DNA from: Spirochaetaceae bacterium
GTDB taxonomy: Bacteria; Spirochaetota; Spirochaetia; Treponematales; Breznakiellaceae
Assembly: GCA_031269165.1 (NCBI GenBank)
Contig: JAISZQ010000328.1
Location: forward strand, 1 to 9,526
Direction of reading: 5' to 3'
Length of the DNA: 9,526 nucleotides
Part shown: positions 1 through 7,200 of the stretch, piece after piece
How the letters are laid out: every line of letters starts with the position of its first letter
Numbering within the stretch: the first letter of the stretch is position 1
The notes under the pieces: model-generated
The model's database searches: none
What the model saw: only the letters and a program-made list of their open reading frames with translations
What the model was told of the DNA's origin: nothing
Translations under genes and position numbers: made by a program

Positions 1-345
1 GACGGCAACAGGTTGCCGCGTCTCCCCCTTCGCTACGGCCCGCCGCTTGCGCTTAGGGTCCTTCGCTATCCCCCTCTGCGGGGACAAAACCATGCGGTGC
101 ATGGTTTTGTGGGCGTACCTTAAGCAAACCCGTAGGGTTTGCTCAGCGTCCACGGACGGACGCAGGACTGAAGCACACCGTAGGTGTGCCGCACACCTAT
201 GGTGTGCCACGCCCCGGCCCGGAAGTCCGAAGCAGGACGCTGAGGGCTGTAGGGAGCCCCCCGAAGGCATCAAGGATGCCCCGCCCCCGTATCTCGGCGG
301 GATCAAGGTGTGGAGTTTCGGAAAAGCGAGTCCGCCCGAAACCCC
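1..345. repeat. Modular hairpin-array repeat, copy A
   Basis: This gene-free stretch is a string of short, mostly perfect inverted repeats with tiny loops: 3-18 (7-bp arms, 2-nt loop), 84-110 (12-bp arms, loop GGT), 123-143 (9-bp arms, loop GTA), 146-163 (6-bp arms), 173-189 (7-bp arms, loop GTA), 191-207 (same arms, loop TAT), 265-279 (GGCATC/GATGCC, loop AAG), and a looser stem GTTTCGG/CCGAAAC at 315-342. Positions 80-255 recur on the opposite strand at 8929-9086 with two substitutions and one 18-bp difference. By comparison with that copy, the element is probably cut off at its left by the window edge. The right boundary is uncertain. It resembles REP/BIME or MITE-type intergenic repeats in style, but I recognise no named family and see no transposase. 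Confidence 0.8.
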
Positions 346-409
346 CGAAGCAGAGCGCCGCAACGCCCCCGGCACTTTGGTGTTTGGTATTATAAAGGAG
401 AATCACTAT

Positions 410-475
410 ATGACAAGCAAAACCTCGCCACATAAAACAGTCACCGTTATTTGGATTGATTTCTATTGCTTTTGA
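410..475 (+). CDS. Possible 21-aa small ORF with strong ribosome binding site
   Basis: A short ORF starts at ATG 410 and stops at TGA 473-475. AAGGAG (395-400) lies nine bases upstream, which is a convincing Shine-Dalgarno at good spacing. The peptide begins MTSKTSPHK and ends VIWIDFYCF, a basic polar half followed by a hydrophobic, aromatic half. It sits between two hairpin elements in opposite orientation and is not itself part of their repeated sequence. The terminator-like stem at 557-623 lies downstream on the same strand. I recognise no family. It could be a genuine small protein, the surviving 5' end of a decayed gene, or chance. No convincing promoter was found: a TATTAT at 388-393 lies too close to the ribosome binding site to serve as a -10. 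Confidence 0.3.
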   Translation: MTSKTSPHKTVTVIWIDFYCF

Positions 476-480
476 AAAAT

Positions 481-623
481 CAGGAGGGAAGGGGAGAGCG
501 GAGGACGGCTCAAACCATTGCGGAACCCCGCAATGGTTTGAGCGTGGCCGGAGACAGGGGGAAGGCGCGGCGATTTGCCGCGGCAAATTGCCTCAACGAC
601 TTAGTTGCCGTTCCCCCTTTTTT
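481..623. repeat. Modular hairpin-array repeat, copy B
   Basis: A second member of the hairpin family, oriented opposite to copy A and the same way as copy C near 9000. It has a 16-bp perfect stem with a 4-nt loop (508-523 / 528-543) and a perfect palindrome at 573-588. Two blocks match copy C exactly: 15 bp at 557-571 (with 9123-9137) and 18 bp at 604-621 (with 9143-9160). The DNA between those blocks is different and longer here (32 bp against 5 bp), as if the internal hairpin had been exchanged. Outer limits are approximate. Confidence 0.75.
557..623 (+). terminator. Intrinsic-terminator-like end of hairpin repeat B
   Basis: GGGGGAA (557-563) pairs with TTCCCCC (611-617), enclosing the palindrome at 573-588, and is followed directly by six T (618-623). 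In the plus direction this has the form of a Rho-independent terminator. It would act on rightward transcription, for example from the 410-475 ORF, and not on the leftward transporter operon, which would read through it without a U-run. It belongs to a repeat, so its role may be structural rather than regulatory. Confidence 0.5.
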
Positions 624-703
624 ATATTTTCTTGGTAGAAGCACTACATGAGGGAAGCAATACGGCTGTATGCCATCGCCGCCCTTCGTTTTCGAGAAAC
701 CGC

Positions 704-1549
704 CTATCCTTTCACCGCGCCGGCAATCATGCTTTTTTGAACTTGTTTTGACAACAGGATATAGATGATAATCGTGGGGATAGTGGCAATCATGAGCCCT
801 GCGCCGATAGGGCCCCAGCGGGTTACATAACTACCGACCATAGACATGATGCCCACCGTCAAAGTGCTAAATTCTTTTCGGCTGATGAATGTTACCGCGA
901 ACATCAGTTCATTCCACGACGCCAGGTAGGTAAAAATTGCGACGGTCGCGATAGCGGGACGTATCAGCGGCGCAATAATTGAAAAGAACGTCCGGTAAAT
1001 ATGAGCACCGTCTATTGCTGCGGATTCTTCCATCTCGCGGGGAATCCCTGTTAAAAAGCCCGAGAGGATAAAAACCCCCAGAGGAAGCGCGAAGGCGACA
1101 TAGGGCAGAACGAGGGCAAGGTACGTGTTCAACAGTTTCAGGCGGCTTAAAACAATAAACAAAGGCAGAAGCGCCGCATGTACCGGAATCATCATTCCCA
1201 AAAGCAGAAACGTCATCACTTTTCCGCTCAGTTTCCATTTCATCCGGCTTATGGCATAGGCCGTCGTTGACGACAGCAAAACCGTCATCACAATGGTTAC
1301 GCCCGTTACCAGAAGGCTGTTAAAAAAATAAATAAGAACGCCGCCCTGCTTCAGCGCGTCAGGATAATTTTCCCATTTCGGCGTTTTGGGGAAACCCGCA
1401 ATGTTTCCGCCAAAGATTTCCGCATTGTCTTTCAACGAAAACAGCGCGAGCCATATCAGGGGATATATTTGAATAACCGCCCAAAACAGCAGAAATACTG
1501 AAAGCGCTAATTTTCCGATTGATACAGGTTTTTTTATGGCAATCATCAT
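704..1549 (-). CDS. ABC sugar transporter permease, MalG/CUT1 type
   Basis: Second inner-membrane permease of a carbohydrate ABC importer (281 aa, normal for the family). It would pair with the upstream permease to form the channel and contact the ATPase through its EAA loop, seen as ESAAIDGA at residues 175-182 followed by the usual I..P...P pattern. Six hydrophobic segments are visible, roughly residues 11-37, 72-100, 111-134, 141-167, 197-221 and 245-267. The C-terminus IAGAVKG is typical of MalG-like proteins. The start is one of two adjacent ATGs (1549 or 1546). The GGAGGAG at 1552-1558 spaces better to the second, which gives 280 aa. Either way the start overlaps the TGA of the preceding permease (ATGA/TGATG), implying translational coupling. 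The frame stays open upstream to 1609, but that stretch lies inside the preceding gene. Substrate is not deducible. Confidence 0.93.
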   Translation of the reverse strand: MMIAIKKPVSIGKLALSVFLLFWAVIQIYPLIWLALFSLKDNAEIFGGNIAGFPKTPKWENYPDALKQGGVLIYFFNSLLVTGVTIVMTVLLSSTTAYAISRMKWKLSGKVMTFLLLGMMIPVHAALLPLFIVLSRLKLLNTYLALVLPYVAFALPLGVFILSGFLTGIPREMEESAAIDGAHIYRTFFSIIAPLIRPAIATVAIFTYLASWNELMFAVTFISRKEFSTLTVGIMSMVGSYVTRWGPIGAGLMIATIPTIIIYILLSKQVQKSMIAGAVKG

Positions 1550-2430
1550 GACTCCTCCGGGTTTACCGACTTGAAAATTCTGTTTACGATCACGCTTAAC
1601 ACAAGGCATTCGGCAATGATAAAAATCGCGATGGAACTGCCGTAGCCGTATTGGAACGAATCGAAAATCATAGTGTACATGAGCGTGCTTGGCGTTTCCG
1701 TCGAAAAGAACGGGCCTCCTCCGGTCAGCACATACACCAGATCAAACACTTTCAGCGCGCCAATAACGGAAAGCGTGAGCGAAACTTTCAAAACCGGCGT
1801 CATAAGCGGGATCGTTATCCTGAACGCGGTTTTGATCGCTGTGGAACCGTCTATTTTCGCAGCCTCGTATATTTCCGCGGAAATTGATTTTGCCCCGGCA
1901 TACAGTATCAACATATGGTAGCCGACATATTGCCACAAAATGGGAACAAATACGGAGACCAGCGCGGTTTTACGCTGGCCGAGCCAGTCCTGCGCCAGAT
2001 GTTCAAGCCCCGCTCCGGTAAGAAACGCATTGAGCAACCCGTAATCGGCGTTGTAGATTTTTATCCACAACTGCCCGATCACGGTTGTTGAAATAACGAC
2101 GGGAATAAAATATACGGTGCGGTATAACGCCTCGCCCTTGATCGATCCGGCGAGGATCAGTGCGAGAATGAGCGAAATCGGAAGCTGGATAAAAACCGAA
2201 GCGCCGACAAAGAGCAGGGAATTGATTATGGAGTTGAGCGTCCGGGGGTCGGTAAAGAGGCGCAGATAATGGGCGAGTCCGATAAATTTGGCCGCGCTTA
2301 TCCCGTTCCAGTCCAGAAGGCTGTACCCTGCGGACATCAAAATCGGCGCGAAAACAATGATCGAAAAAATTGCTACCGTTGGCAACACAAAGACGCAAAT
2401 CGCTTTTTTATTGCCAAAAAAAGAATCCAT
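1546..2430 (-). CDS. ABC sugar transporter permease, MalF/CUT1 type
   Basis: First inner-membrane permease of the importer (294 aa, typical of the compact MalF/MsmF class without the large periplasmic loop of E. coli MalF). Hydrophobic segments fall at about residues 11-33, 70-97, 107-125, 155-178, 212-233 and 265-285. The ATPase-contacting EAA motif is clear: EAAKIDG at 189-195, followed by ITIPLMTP. LTGGGP at 235-240 is another hallmark of this permease class. The start ATG (2428-2430) has AAAGGAG (2437-2443) six bases upstream. It lies 57 bp after the binding-protein stop, with a hairpin in the gap, and overlaps the next permease at its 3' end. The three genes form one operon. Confidence 0.94.
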   Translation of the reverse strand: MDSFFGNKKAICVFVLPTVAIFSIIVFAPILMSAGYSLLDWNGISAAKFIGLAHYLRLFTDPRTLNSIINSLLFVGASVFIQLPISLILALILAGSIKGEALYRTVYFIPVVISTTVIGQLWIKIYNADYGLLNAFLTGAGLEHLAQDWLGQRKTALVSVFVPILWQYVGYHMLILYAGAKSISAEIYEAAKIDGSTAIKTAFRITIPLMTPVLKVSLTLSVIGALKVFDLVYVLTGGGPFFSTETPSTLMYTMIFDSFQYGYGSSIAIFIIAECLVLSVIVNRIFKSVNPEES

Positions 2431-2455
2431 AATTTTCTCCTTTCAATTTTGGCCA

Positions 2456-2477
2456 TCCCAAACATGGCGTTTTGGGA
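2456..2477 (-). promoter_or_regulatory. Intercistronic hairpin between binding protein and first permease
   Basis: TCCCAAA (2456-2462) and TTTGGGA (2471-2477) form a 7-bp stem with an 8-nt loop in the 57-bp gap after the binding-protein stop and just before the permease ribosome binding site. No U-run follows on the minus strand, so it is not a canonical terminator. In malE-malF-like operons a hairpin here typically stabilises or partly isolates the binding-protein message, giving more binding protein than permease. That role is inferred here. Confidence 0.45.
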
Positions 2478-2487
2478 CAGCCTCGTA

Positions 2488-3774
2488 CTACAAATCCGAC
2501 TTTGCCACTTTGGACATTTCCCGGGCAAACTGCTGAGGGGTAATGTTTTTTGCGAGCAAATCGGCTATCAGGTTTTTGTGGGTCTCCGAAGCGTCCGCCG
2601 GCAGTATATTGTCCCACCAGGGAACAAAAGATTCGGCGGTTCCCATCAGGGCGGCGACTTCTTTATCCAAACCGGTTATACTTGACGTATCAAGGCCCTC
2701 GGTTTTCCAGCAGGGAAGCCCCGCCCCCGCAAGGTACCCCTGTTTTCCCAAGTTTTCACTGAACCATGCCAGAAATTGTGCCGCTTCTTTGGGATGCTTT
2801 GTCCCAGAATAGATGTAATAACTGTCAATGCCGCCGCCAAAAAATTCACCGGCTTTGCCCTTGCCGTCCTCAAAAACCGGGAAGGGTATCGCGGTAACTT
2901 TTCCCCGCACCGTGCTGGATCGGTCTTCAATACCGGCGTTTATCCAGTTCGCCTGAAACATCATCGCCGCTTGGCCGTTGTTGAACGCGCCGAGCATTTC
3001 ATCGTAACTCATGGAGAAAAGGCTTGAATTGAAAAGACCCGCGTCAATCAATTCTTGTACCTTTCGCGCCGCTTCGATAAAATCAGGGCTGTCAAACTGT
3101 GCCGGATTCCGCATGGCGGCCATGCTTGCCCGACTGCCGGCTTGGCGCATCGCGATGATGTCAAACCAGTACATACCGGGCCAGCGGTCTTTCTCGCCAA
3201 GTACTGCCGGGGTGATTCCAGCGGCCTTTAACTTTTTTGCCGCATCCAGCAGTTCCGCGTATGTGGTGGGAAGCGGTACCCCGGCTTTTGCAAACAGTTC
3301 CGTGTTACAGTAGAGATTCGCTATGTGGGTATAACAGGGATAACTGTAAACTTTGCCGTTTACGGTAACCGCCTCAATAGCGCCGGGGATCATGGCGCTT
3401 TTCGTCGATGCGGGAATCAAATCGGTAATGTCAAACATTTTGCCCGCCTCAATAAAGGGCCGTGAAAAACTGCCACCCCACATATAGAAAATGTCGGGGG
3501 CGTCATTGGCCGCTAACGCCGTGTTGATCTTGGTTTTGTACTGTTCGCCGGTAACGCCGTCCTCCACGACCTTGATGTCGGGGTGTTCCCTGTTCCACTG
3601 AGCGATCAGTTGTTTCAGGATTCTTGCCGATGGGTCAGTCTCACCAACCGACTGATGCCAAACAGTAAGCGTTACGCCGCTTTGTTTGCCTCCTCCGGCA
3701 AAAACAAAGACCCCCCCCCCTCCGAAAACCAACGAAAACACTACAACTCCGAAAAAAAACTTTGAAAATTTCAT
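2488..3774 (-). CDS. ABC transporter extracellular sugar-binding protein (family 1, CUT1)
   Basis: Periplasmic or surface solute-binding protein of 428 aa, the usual length for the UgpB/MalE-type family 1 group. It captures the sugar and delivers it to the two permeases encoded downstream. A signal peptide occupies residues 1-26: a basic start (MKFSK), a hydrophobic core, and the cleavage-like site FVFA|GG. There is no lipobox cysteine. Family-typical motifs follow: WNREHPDIKV at 60-69 and APDIFYMWGGS at 92-102. The start ATG has AAGGAG (3782-3787) seven bases upstream. The hydrophobic core is broken by GGGG (residues 18-21) encoded by a run of ten G, with an eight-T run further upstream, so frameshift by slippage is plausible. 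It is the first gene of a three-gene operon. No ATPase or glycosidase gene is present to indicate the substrate. Confidence 0.94.
   Translation of the reverse strand: MKFSKFFFGVVVFSLVFGGGGVFVFAGGGKQSGVTLTVWHQSVGETDPSARILKQLIAQWNREHPDIKVVEDGVTGEQYKTKINTALAANDAPDIFYMWGGSFSRPFIEAGKMFDITDLIPASTKSAMIPGAIEAVTVNGKVYSYPCYTHIANLYCNTELFAKAGVPLPTTYAELLDAAKKLKAAGITPAVLGEKDRWPGMYWFDIIAMRQAGSRASMAAMRNPAQFDSPDFIEAARKVQELIDAGLFNSSLFSMSYDEMLGAFNNGQAAMMFQANWINAGIEDRSSTVRGKVTAIPFPVFEDGKGKAGEFFGGGIDSYYIYSGTKHPKEAAQFLAWFSENLGKQGYLAGAGLPCWKTEGLDTSSITGLDKEVAALMGTAESFVPWWDNILPADASETHKNLIADLLAKNITPQQFAREMSKVAKSDL
3711..3720 (-). repeat. G10 homopolymer in signal-peptide coding region
   Basis: Ten consecutive G on the coding strand, codons about 18-22 of the binding protein, placed in the middle of the signal-peptide hydrophobic core. 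Losing one G would lead to a TAA about 13 codons downstream; gaining one would lead to a stop about 25 codons downstream. Poly-G tracts of this size are known phase-variation sites in treponemes and other bacteria. Whether this one varies cannot be seen from one sequence. Confidence 0.85.
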
Positions 3775-3794
3775 ATCTATACTCCTTATTTGTC

Positions 3795-3823
3795 AGTTTA
3801 CCATGCTTGTGTTTTTTTGTCAA
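3795..3823 (-). promoter_or_regulatory. Sigma-70-type promoter of the transporter operon
   Basis: On the minus strand TTGACA (3818-3823) is followed after exactly 17 bp by TAAACT (3795-3800), with TGG directly before it (an extended -10). The expected start site is about 3788, giving a leader of only about 15 nt that holds little more than the ribosome binding site. A/T tracts spaced at roughly 10-11 bp lie upstream (3812-3852) and may bend the DNA or act as an UP element. Confidence 0.7.
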
Positions 3824-3904
3824 GTAAAAACCGTAAAAAAATCACGAAAAAAGGCAAATTCTTTCAAAATTTCTTGTTTTCCTCATTTTTTGTGTTTTTT
3901 GTCA
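3807..3904 (-). repeat. Direct repeat overlapping the operon promoter
   Basis: A 16-bp word in the promoter (3807-3822), covering most of the -35 and the spacer, recurs 83 bp upstream with one T fewer in its T-run (3890-3904). The upstream copy lacks a -10 at the right distance, so it is not obviously a second promoter. It may be a regulator site, a relic of local duplication, or coincidence in AT-rich DNA. Confidence 0.4.
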
Positions 3905-3953
3905 TTGGCGACGGTGGAAAAAGGAGCGCGATCATAAACACCGGCACAACGAA

Positions 3954-4039
3954 TTTAACCACTAAAGCAACGCGGATGAATAGGCGCGGCAATGCAAAAT
4001 CCGCACGCATCTGTCTCATCCGCATCAACTAGGGTTAAA
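3954..4039. mobile_element. Small inverted-repeat element (MITE-like), 86 bp
   Basis: TTTAACC (3954-3960) and GGTTAAA (4033-4039) form terminal inverted repeats. A second pair, GCGGATGA (3972-3979) and TCATCCGC (4016-4023), is nested inside. The element contains no gene. It lies upstream of the transporter promoter and downstream of rpoC. The form is that of a non-autonomous miniature element. I cannot name a family, and no second copy is present in the window. Confidence 0.5.
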
Positions 4040-4097
4040 CGTGATCCGGCACCCCTTCCCCGAAGCCAAACTTGACCCACAAAAATTAAAGAATTTG

Positions 4098-4177
4098 ACC
4101 ACGAACGACACGAGCGGAATAGCGCACCATTCATTTCTCTGTCCGTTTTTATAGCAAATGTTCGCGTGGTTCGTGGT
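4098..4177. mobile_element. Small inverted-repeat element, family 2, copy 1
   Basis: Bounded by ACCACGAAC (4098-4106) and its complement GTTCGTGGT (4169-4177). Its core at 4117-4158 matches 8754-8795 at 39 of 42 positions, in the same orientation. There is no coding capacity beyond a spurious minus-strand frame. It is MITE-like and was probably dispersed by a transposase encoded elsewhere. Confidence 0.65.
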
Positions 4178-4230
4178 GCTTTTCTGGCGTGAAACATCTG
4201 CCCGCGCTTATTCTATGGTCAAGTCTAGCA

Positions 4231-4291
4231 CCCGGAGGGGAACACCGCCGCCTGTTCCCCAGACGGCGGGTCCACGGGACTCCTCTCCGGG
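4231..4291 (-). terminator. Branched GC-rich fold after rpoC, possible terminator
   Basis: Starting two bases past the rpoC stop, an outer 7-bp stem (4231-4237 / 4285-4291) encloses a strong 8-bp hairpin (4237-4244 / 4253-4260; the outer and inner stems share base 4237) and a small GTCC/GGAC hairpin (4270-4280). CCGCCG (4245-4250) can pair alternatively with CGGCGG (4264-4269). No U-run follows in the minus direction, so this is not a textbook intrinsic terminator. It could protect the 3' end or work with Rho. Confidence 0.45.
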
Positions 4292-4292
4292 C

Positions 4293-7200
4293 CTAATCAT
4301 CGTCGTCGGCATCCGCGTCCATCGCAAAATCGGCGGCGGTTACGACTTGGGCGGCTTCCTGTTCGGCGGCTTCGAGTTTGCGCCTTTCGAGGATAGTCTG
4401 CATATAGTCGTCAAGGTCGCGCTGGTTCTCGTCGAAGAGCTTGATCTCCTTGTAACGCTTCATGCCGGTACCCGCCGGAATGGGGTGGCCGATGATGATG
4501 TTTTCCTTGAGGCCGCGCAGATGGTCCGTCGAAGAGGCGATCGCCGCGTTGGTAAGGACGCGGGTCGTCTCCTGAAAGCTGGCAGCCGAGAGGAAACTGT
4601 CGATGTTGAGGCTGGCCTTCGTGATCCCCTGGAATATCGGGCGGGCAATGGCCGGTTCGCCGCCTTCGGCAAGGACGCGCTCGTTCTCCTCGTGGAACTG
4701 GTATTTGTCAACCAGCTCGCCGAAGATAAAGCGGGTGTTGCCGACAGCGGCGATCTCCACTTTACGCATCATCTGGCGGATGATGACACCGATGTGCTTG
4801 TCGTTGATGGAGACGCCCTGGAGGTGGTAAACCTGCTGGATTTCGTCCATGAGATACCGCTGGAGGCGGCTCTCGCCGAGGATGTAGAGGATCTCGTGCG
4901 GGTTTGCCGCGCCGACACAGAGTTGCTCGCCGGCCTCAACGGTGTCGCCGTCTCGGACGAGGAGGCGCTTGGTCATCGGGATGAGGTGCTTGAACTCACG
5001 GCCAAACCCATCGGTCACCAGTACGACGCGCTTTCCCTTCACGATGCCCTTGAACGAGACGATTCCGGAAATTTGCGCGAGAACGGAGGGGCTCTTCGGC
5101 CTGCGCGCCTCGAAAAGTTCGGACACGCGGGGAAGGCCGGAGGTGATGTCCATCGCCTTGGCCGATTCTTTCAGCGTCTTGGCGATCGTTTTCCCGGCCT
5201 GGACCGGCTCGCCGTCGTCAACCTGAAGGTAGGCGCCCGCCGGCAGGAAGTACGAGACCAACTCGTTACCGGCATCGTCCACGACATAGATACGCGGCTG
5301 TTTGCCTTCCCCCTGCATCTCGGTGATCTGCTTCTCGATGTTGCCCGTTTCGGTGTCGATTTCTTCTTTTAATGTGGCGCCTGAGATGATGTCCTCGAAC
5401 TTCACGCGGCCCGATGCCTCGGCAATGATCGGATCCGAGAACGGGTCGAAGGTGGCGATGGTTTTTTCGGCATCGACAATGCTGCCGGGTTTGACCAAGA
5501 CTTCAGAGCCGTTTCTGATTTCAATCTTCTGATCCTGGCTGATGAGCAGGAGTTTGTTGCCGCGCACGAGGGCGTAGGCGATTTCAGGCGAGACGACGGT
5601 CTTCGCCCCGTGTTTCAAGATCTGCTCGCCCCGAATGATGCGCTTGCCGTCTTCAACGAGTACGGTATCCTTATCGGTAACCGGAAACTCCTTCAACACC
5701 TTGCACACGGTTGCCGCGCCTTTTCGGGTAAAGAGCCAGCGGCCGTTGTAAAGCTCGACATGGCTGCCCGTGATCTCGCGGACATAGACCGGATATTTGA
5801 GGAAGATGCGGTTTTCTTCGCTGACCTTCGTTGCCGCGCCGCCGACATGGAACGTCCGCATGGTAAGCTGGGTTCCCGGCTGTCCGATAGACTGGGCCGC
5901 GATGGTACCGACCGCCTCGCCGATTTCAACGGCGCGGTTCGTGGCAAGGTTGCGGCCATAACATTTGCGGCAAACGCCATGCTTGGCCTCGCAGGTGAGA
6001 ACGGTGCGGATCGTGACGGTCTCAATCCCCGCGTCTTCGATTTTCGCGGCGATGGCCTCGGTGATCTCCTCGTTTACGTCAACCATGATCTCGCCCGTGA
6101 TCGGGTGTTTGACCCGTTCAAGGGTGAACCGGCCCACGATACGCTCGCGCAACGGCTCGATGATCTCTTCGCCGTCCTTGATCGCGGAGTAGGCCGAACC
6201 GGTGATCGTGCCGCAATCCTCCTCGTTGATCACCACGTCCTGCGCGATGTCTACGAGGCGGCGGGTGAGGTACCCGGCTTCGGCGGTCTTGAGCGCGGTG
6301 TCGGCAAGACCCTTGCGCGCGCCGTTGGTCGAGATGAAAAACTCGATGACGGAGAGGCCCTCTTTGAAGTTTGACCTGATCGGAAGCTCGATGATGTCCC
6401 CCGACGGTTTGGCCATGAGGCCGCGCATACCGGCAAGCTGGCGGATCTGGTTTTTGCTGCCCCGCGCCCCGGATTTCGCCATGACGAAGATCGAGTTGAA
6501 GCCCTCGCGGTCTTCCTCCAGCGTCTTCATCATCACGTTGGTAAGCTCTTCGTTGGTCTTTGACCACACCTCGACGACGCGGTTGTACCGTTCCTCCGCC
6601 GTGATATGCCCCTGCCGCCACTGGTTCTGGATGCCGTCAACCTCGTGGTTGGCCCGGGCGATCATGTCCGCCTTGCTGGGCGGAACCACGATGTCGTTCA
6701 CGCCGATGGTCGCGCCAAACAGCGTGGCGTACTTGTAGCCGGTCGCCTTGATCGTGTCGAGCATCTTTACCGTGATCCACGAGCCTTTTTCGGCAAACAC
6801 CCACTCGATGAGGGCGCGGAGATCCTTGTCCTTCAACTCATAGTTGATATAGGGAATCTCGAACGGCAGTTCCTCGTTGAACACCAACCGCCCCGCGCTC
6901 GTTTCGATAATCGCGCCACTGGACACGCTTGCCTCCGGGTTCCCGCCCTGCTTGTTCCAGACCGGCGCCTTGGGCGCTTTGATCTTGATGGGCGACTCCC
7001 AGTCAAGGGCCCCGGCATCCACGGCCATCACCACTTCGTTAATGCCGGAATACATACGCCCGGCCCCCTTGCCGCTCGGTTTCAGCGTGGTAAGGAGGTA
7101 AATGCCCAGCACCATGTCCTGAGACGGGAACACAATCGTGCCGCCGTTCGCCGGGTTTAAGAGGTTCCGCGCCGAAAGCATGAGCGTCCAGCACTCCATC

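Noticed and set aside
1..255. CRISPR array
   Set aside because: There are many short palindromes, but no regularly spaced identical repeats and no unique spacers of constant length.
388..393. TATTAT as a -10 for the 410-475 ORF
   Set aside because: It is only one base from the AAGGAG, so the transcript would begin after the start codon.
47..475. 142-aa plus-strand ORF across hairpin copy A
   Set aside because: Its N-terminal part is translated repeat DNA made of palindromes. The same peptide appears in an unrelated ORF at 8718-9302 because the nucleotides repeat. The 18-bp difference happens to keep frame, but no ribosome binding site supports the start. Only the internal ATG at 410 has one.
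1550..1609. N-terminal extension of the MalG-type permease to 1609
   Set aside because: It would lie wholly within the upstream permease and add an atypical charged N-terminus. The ATG pair at 1544-1549 has a ribosome binding site.
3890..3904. Second promoter upstream of the binding protein
   Set aside because: The repeated -35-like word has no acceptable -10 about 17 bp downstream.
3955..4197. 80-aa minus-strand ORF
   Set aside because: It spans two miniature inverted-repeat elements. Similarity to the peptide at 8718-9302 comes from the shared 42-bp repeat core.
4158..5372. 404-aa plus-strand ORF antisense to rpoC
   Set aside because: Same explanation as the other antisense frame: a shadow of rpoC codons.
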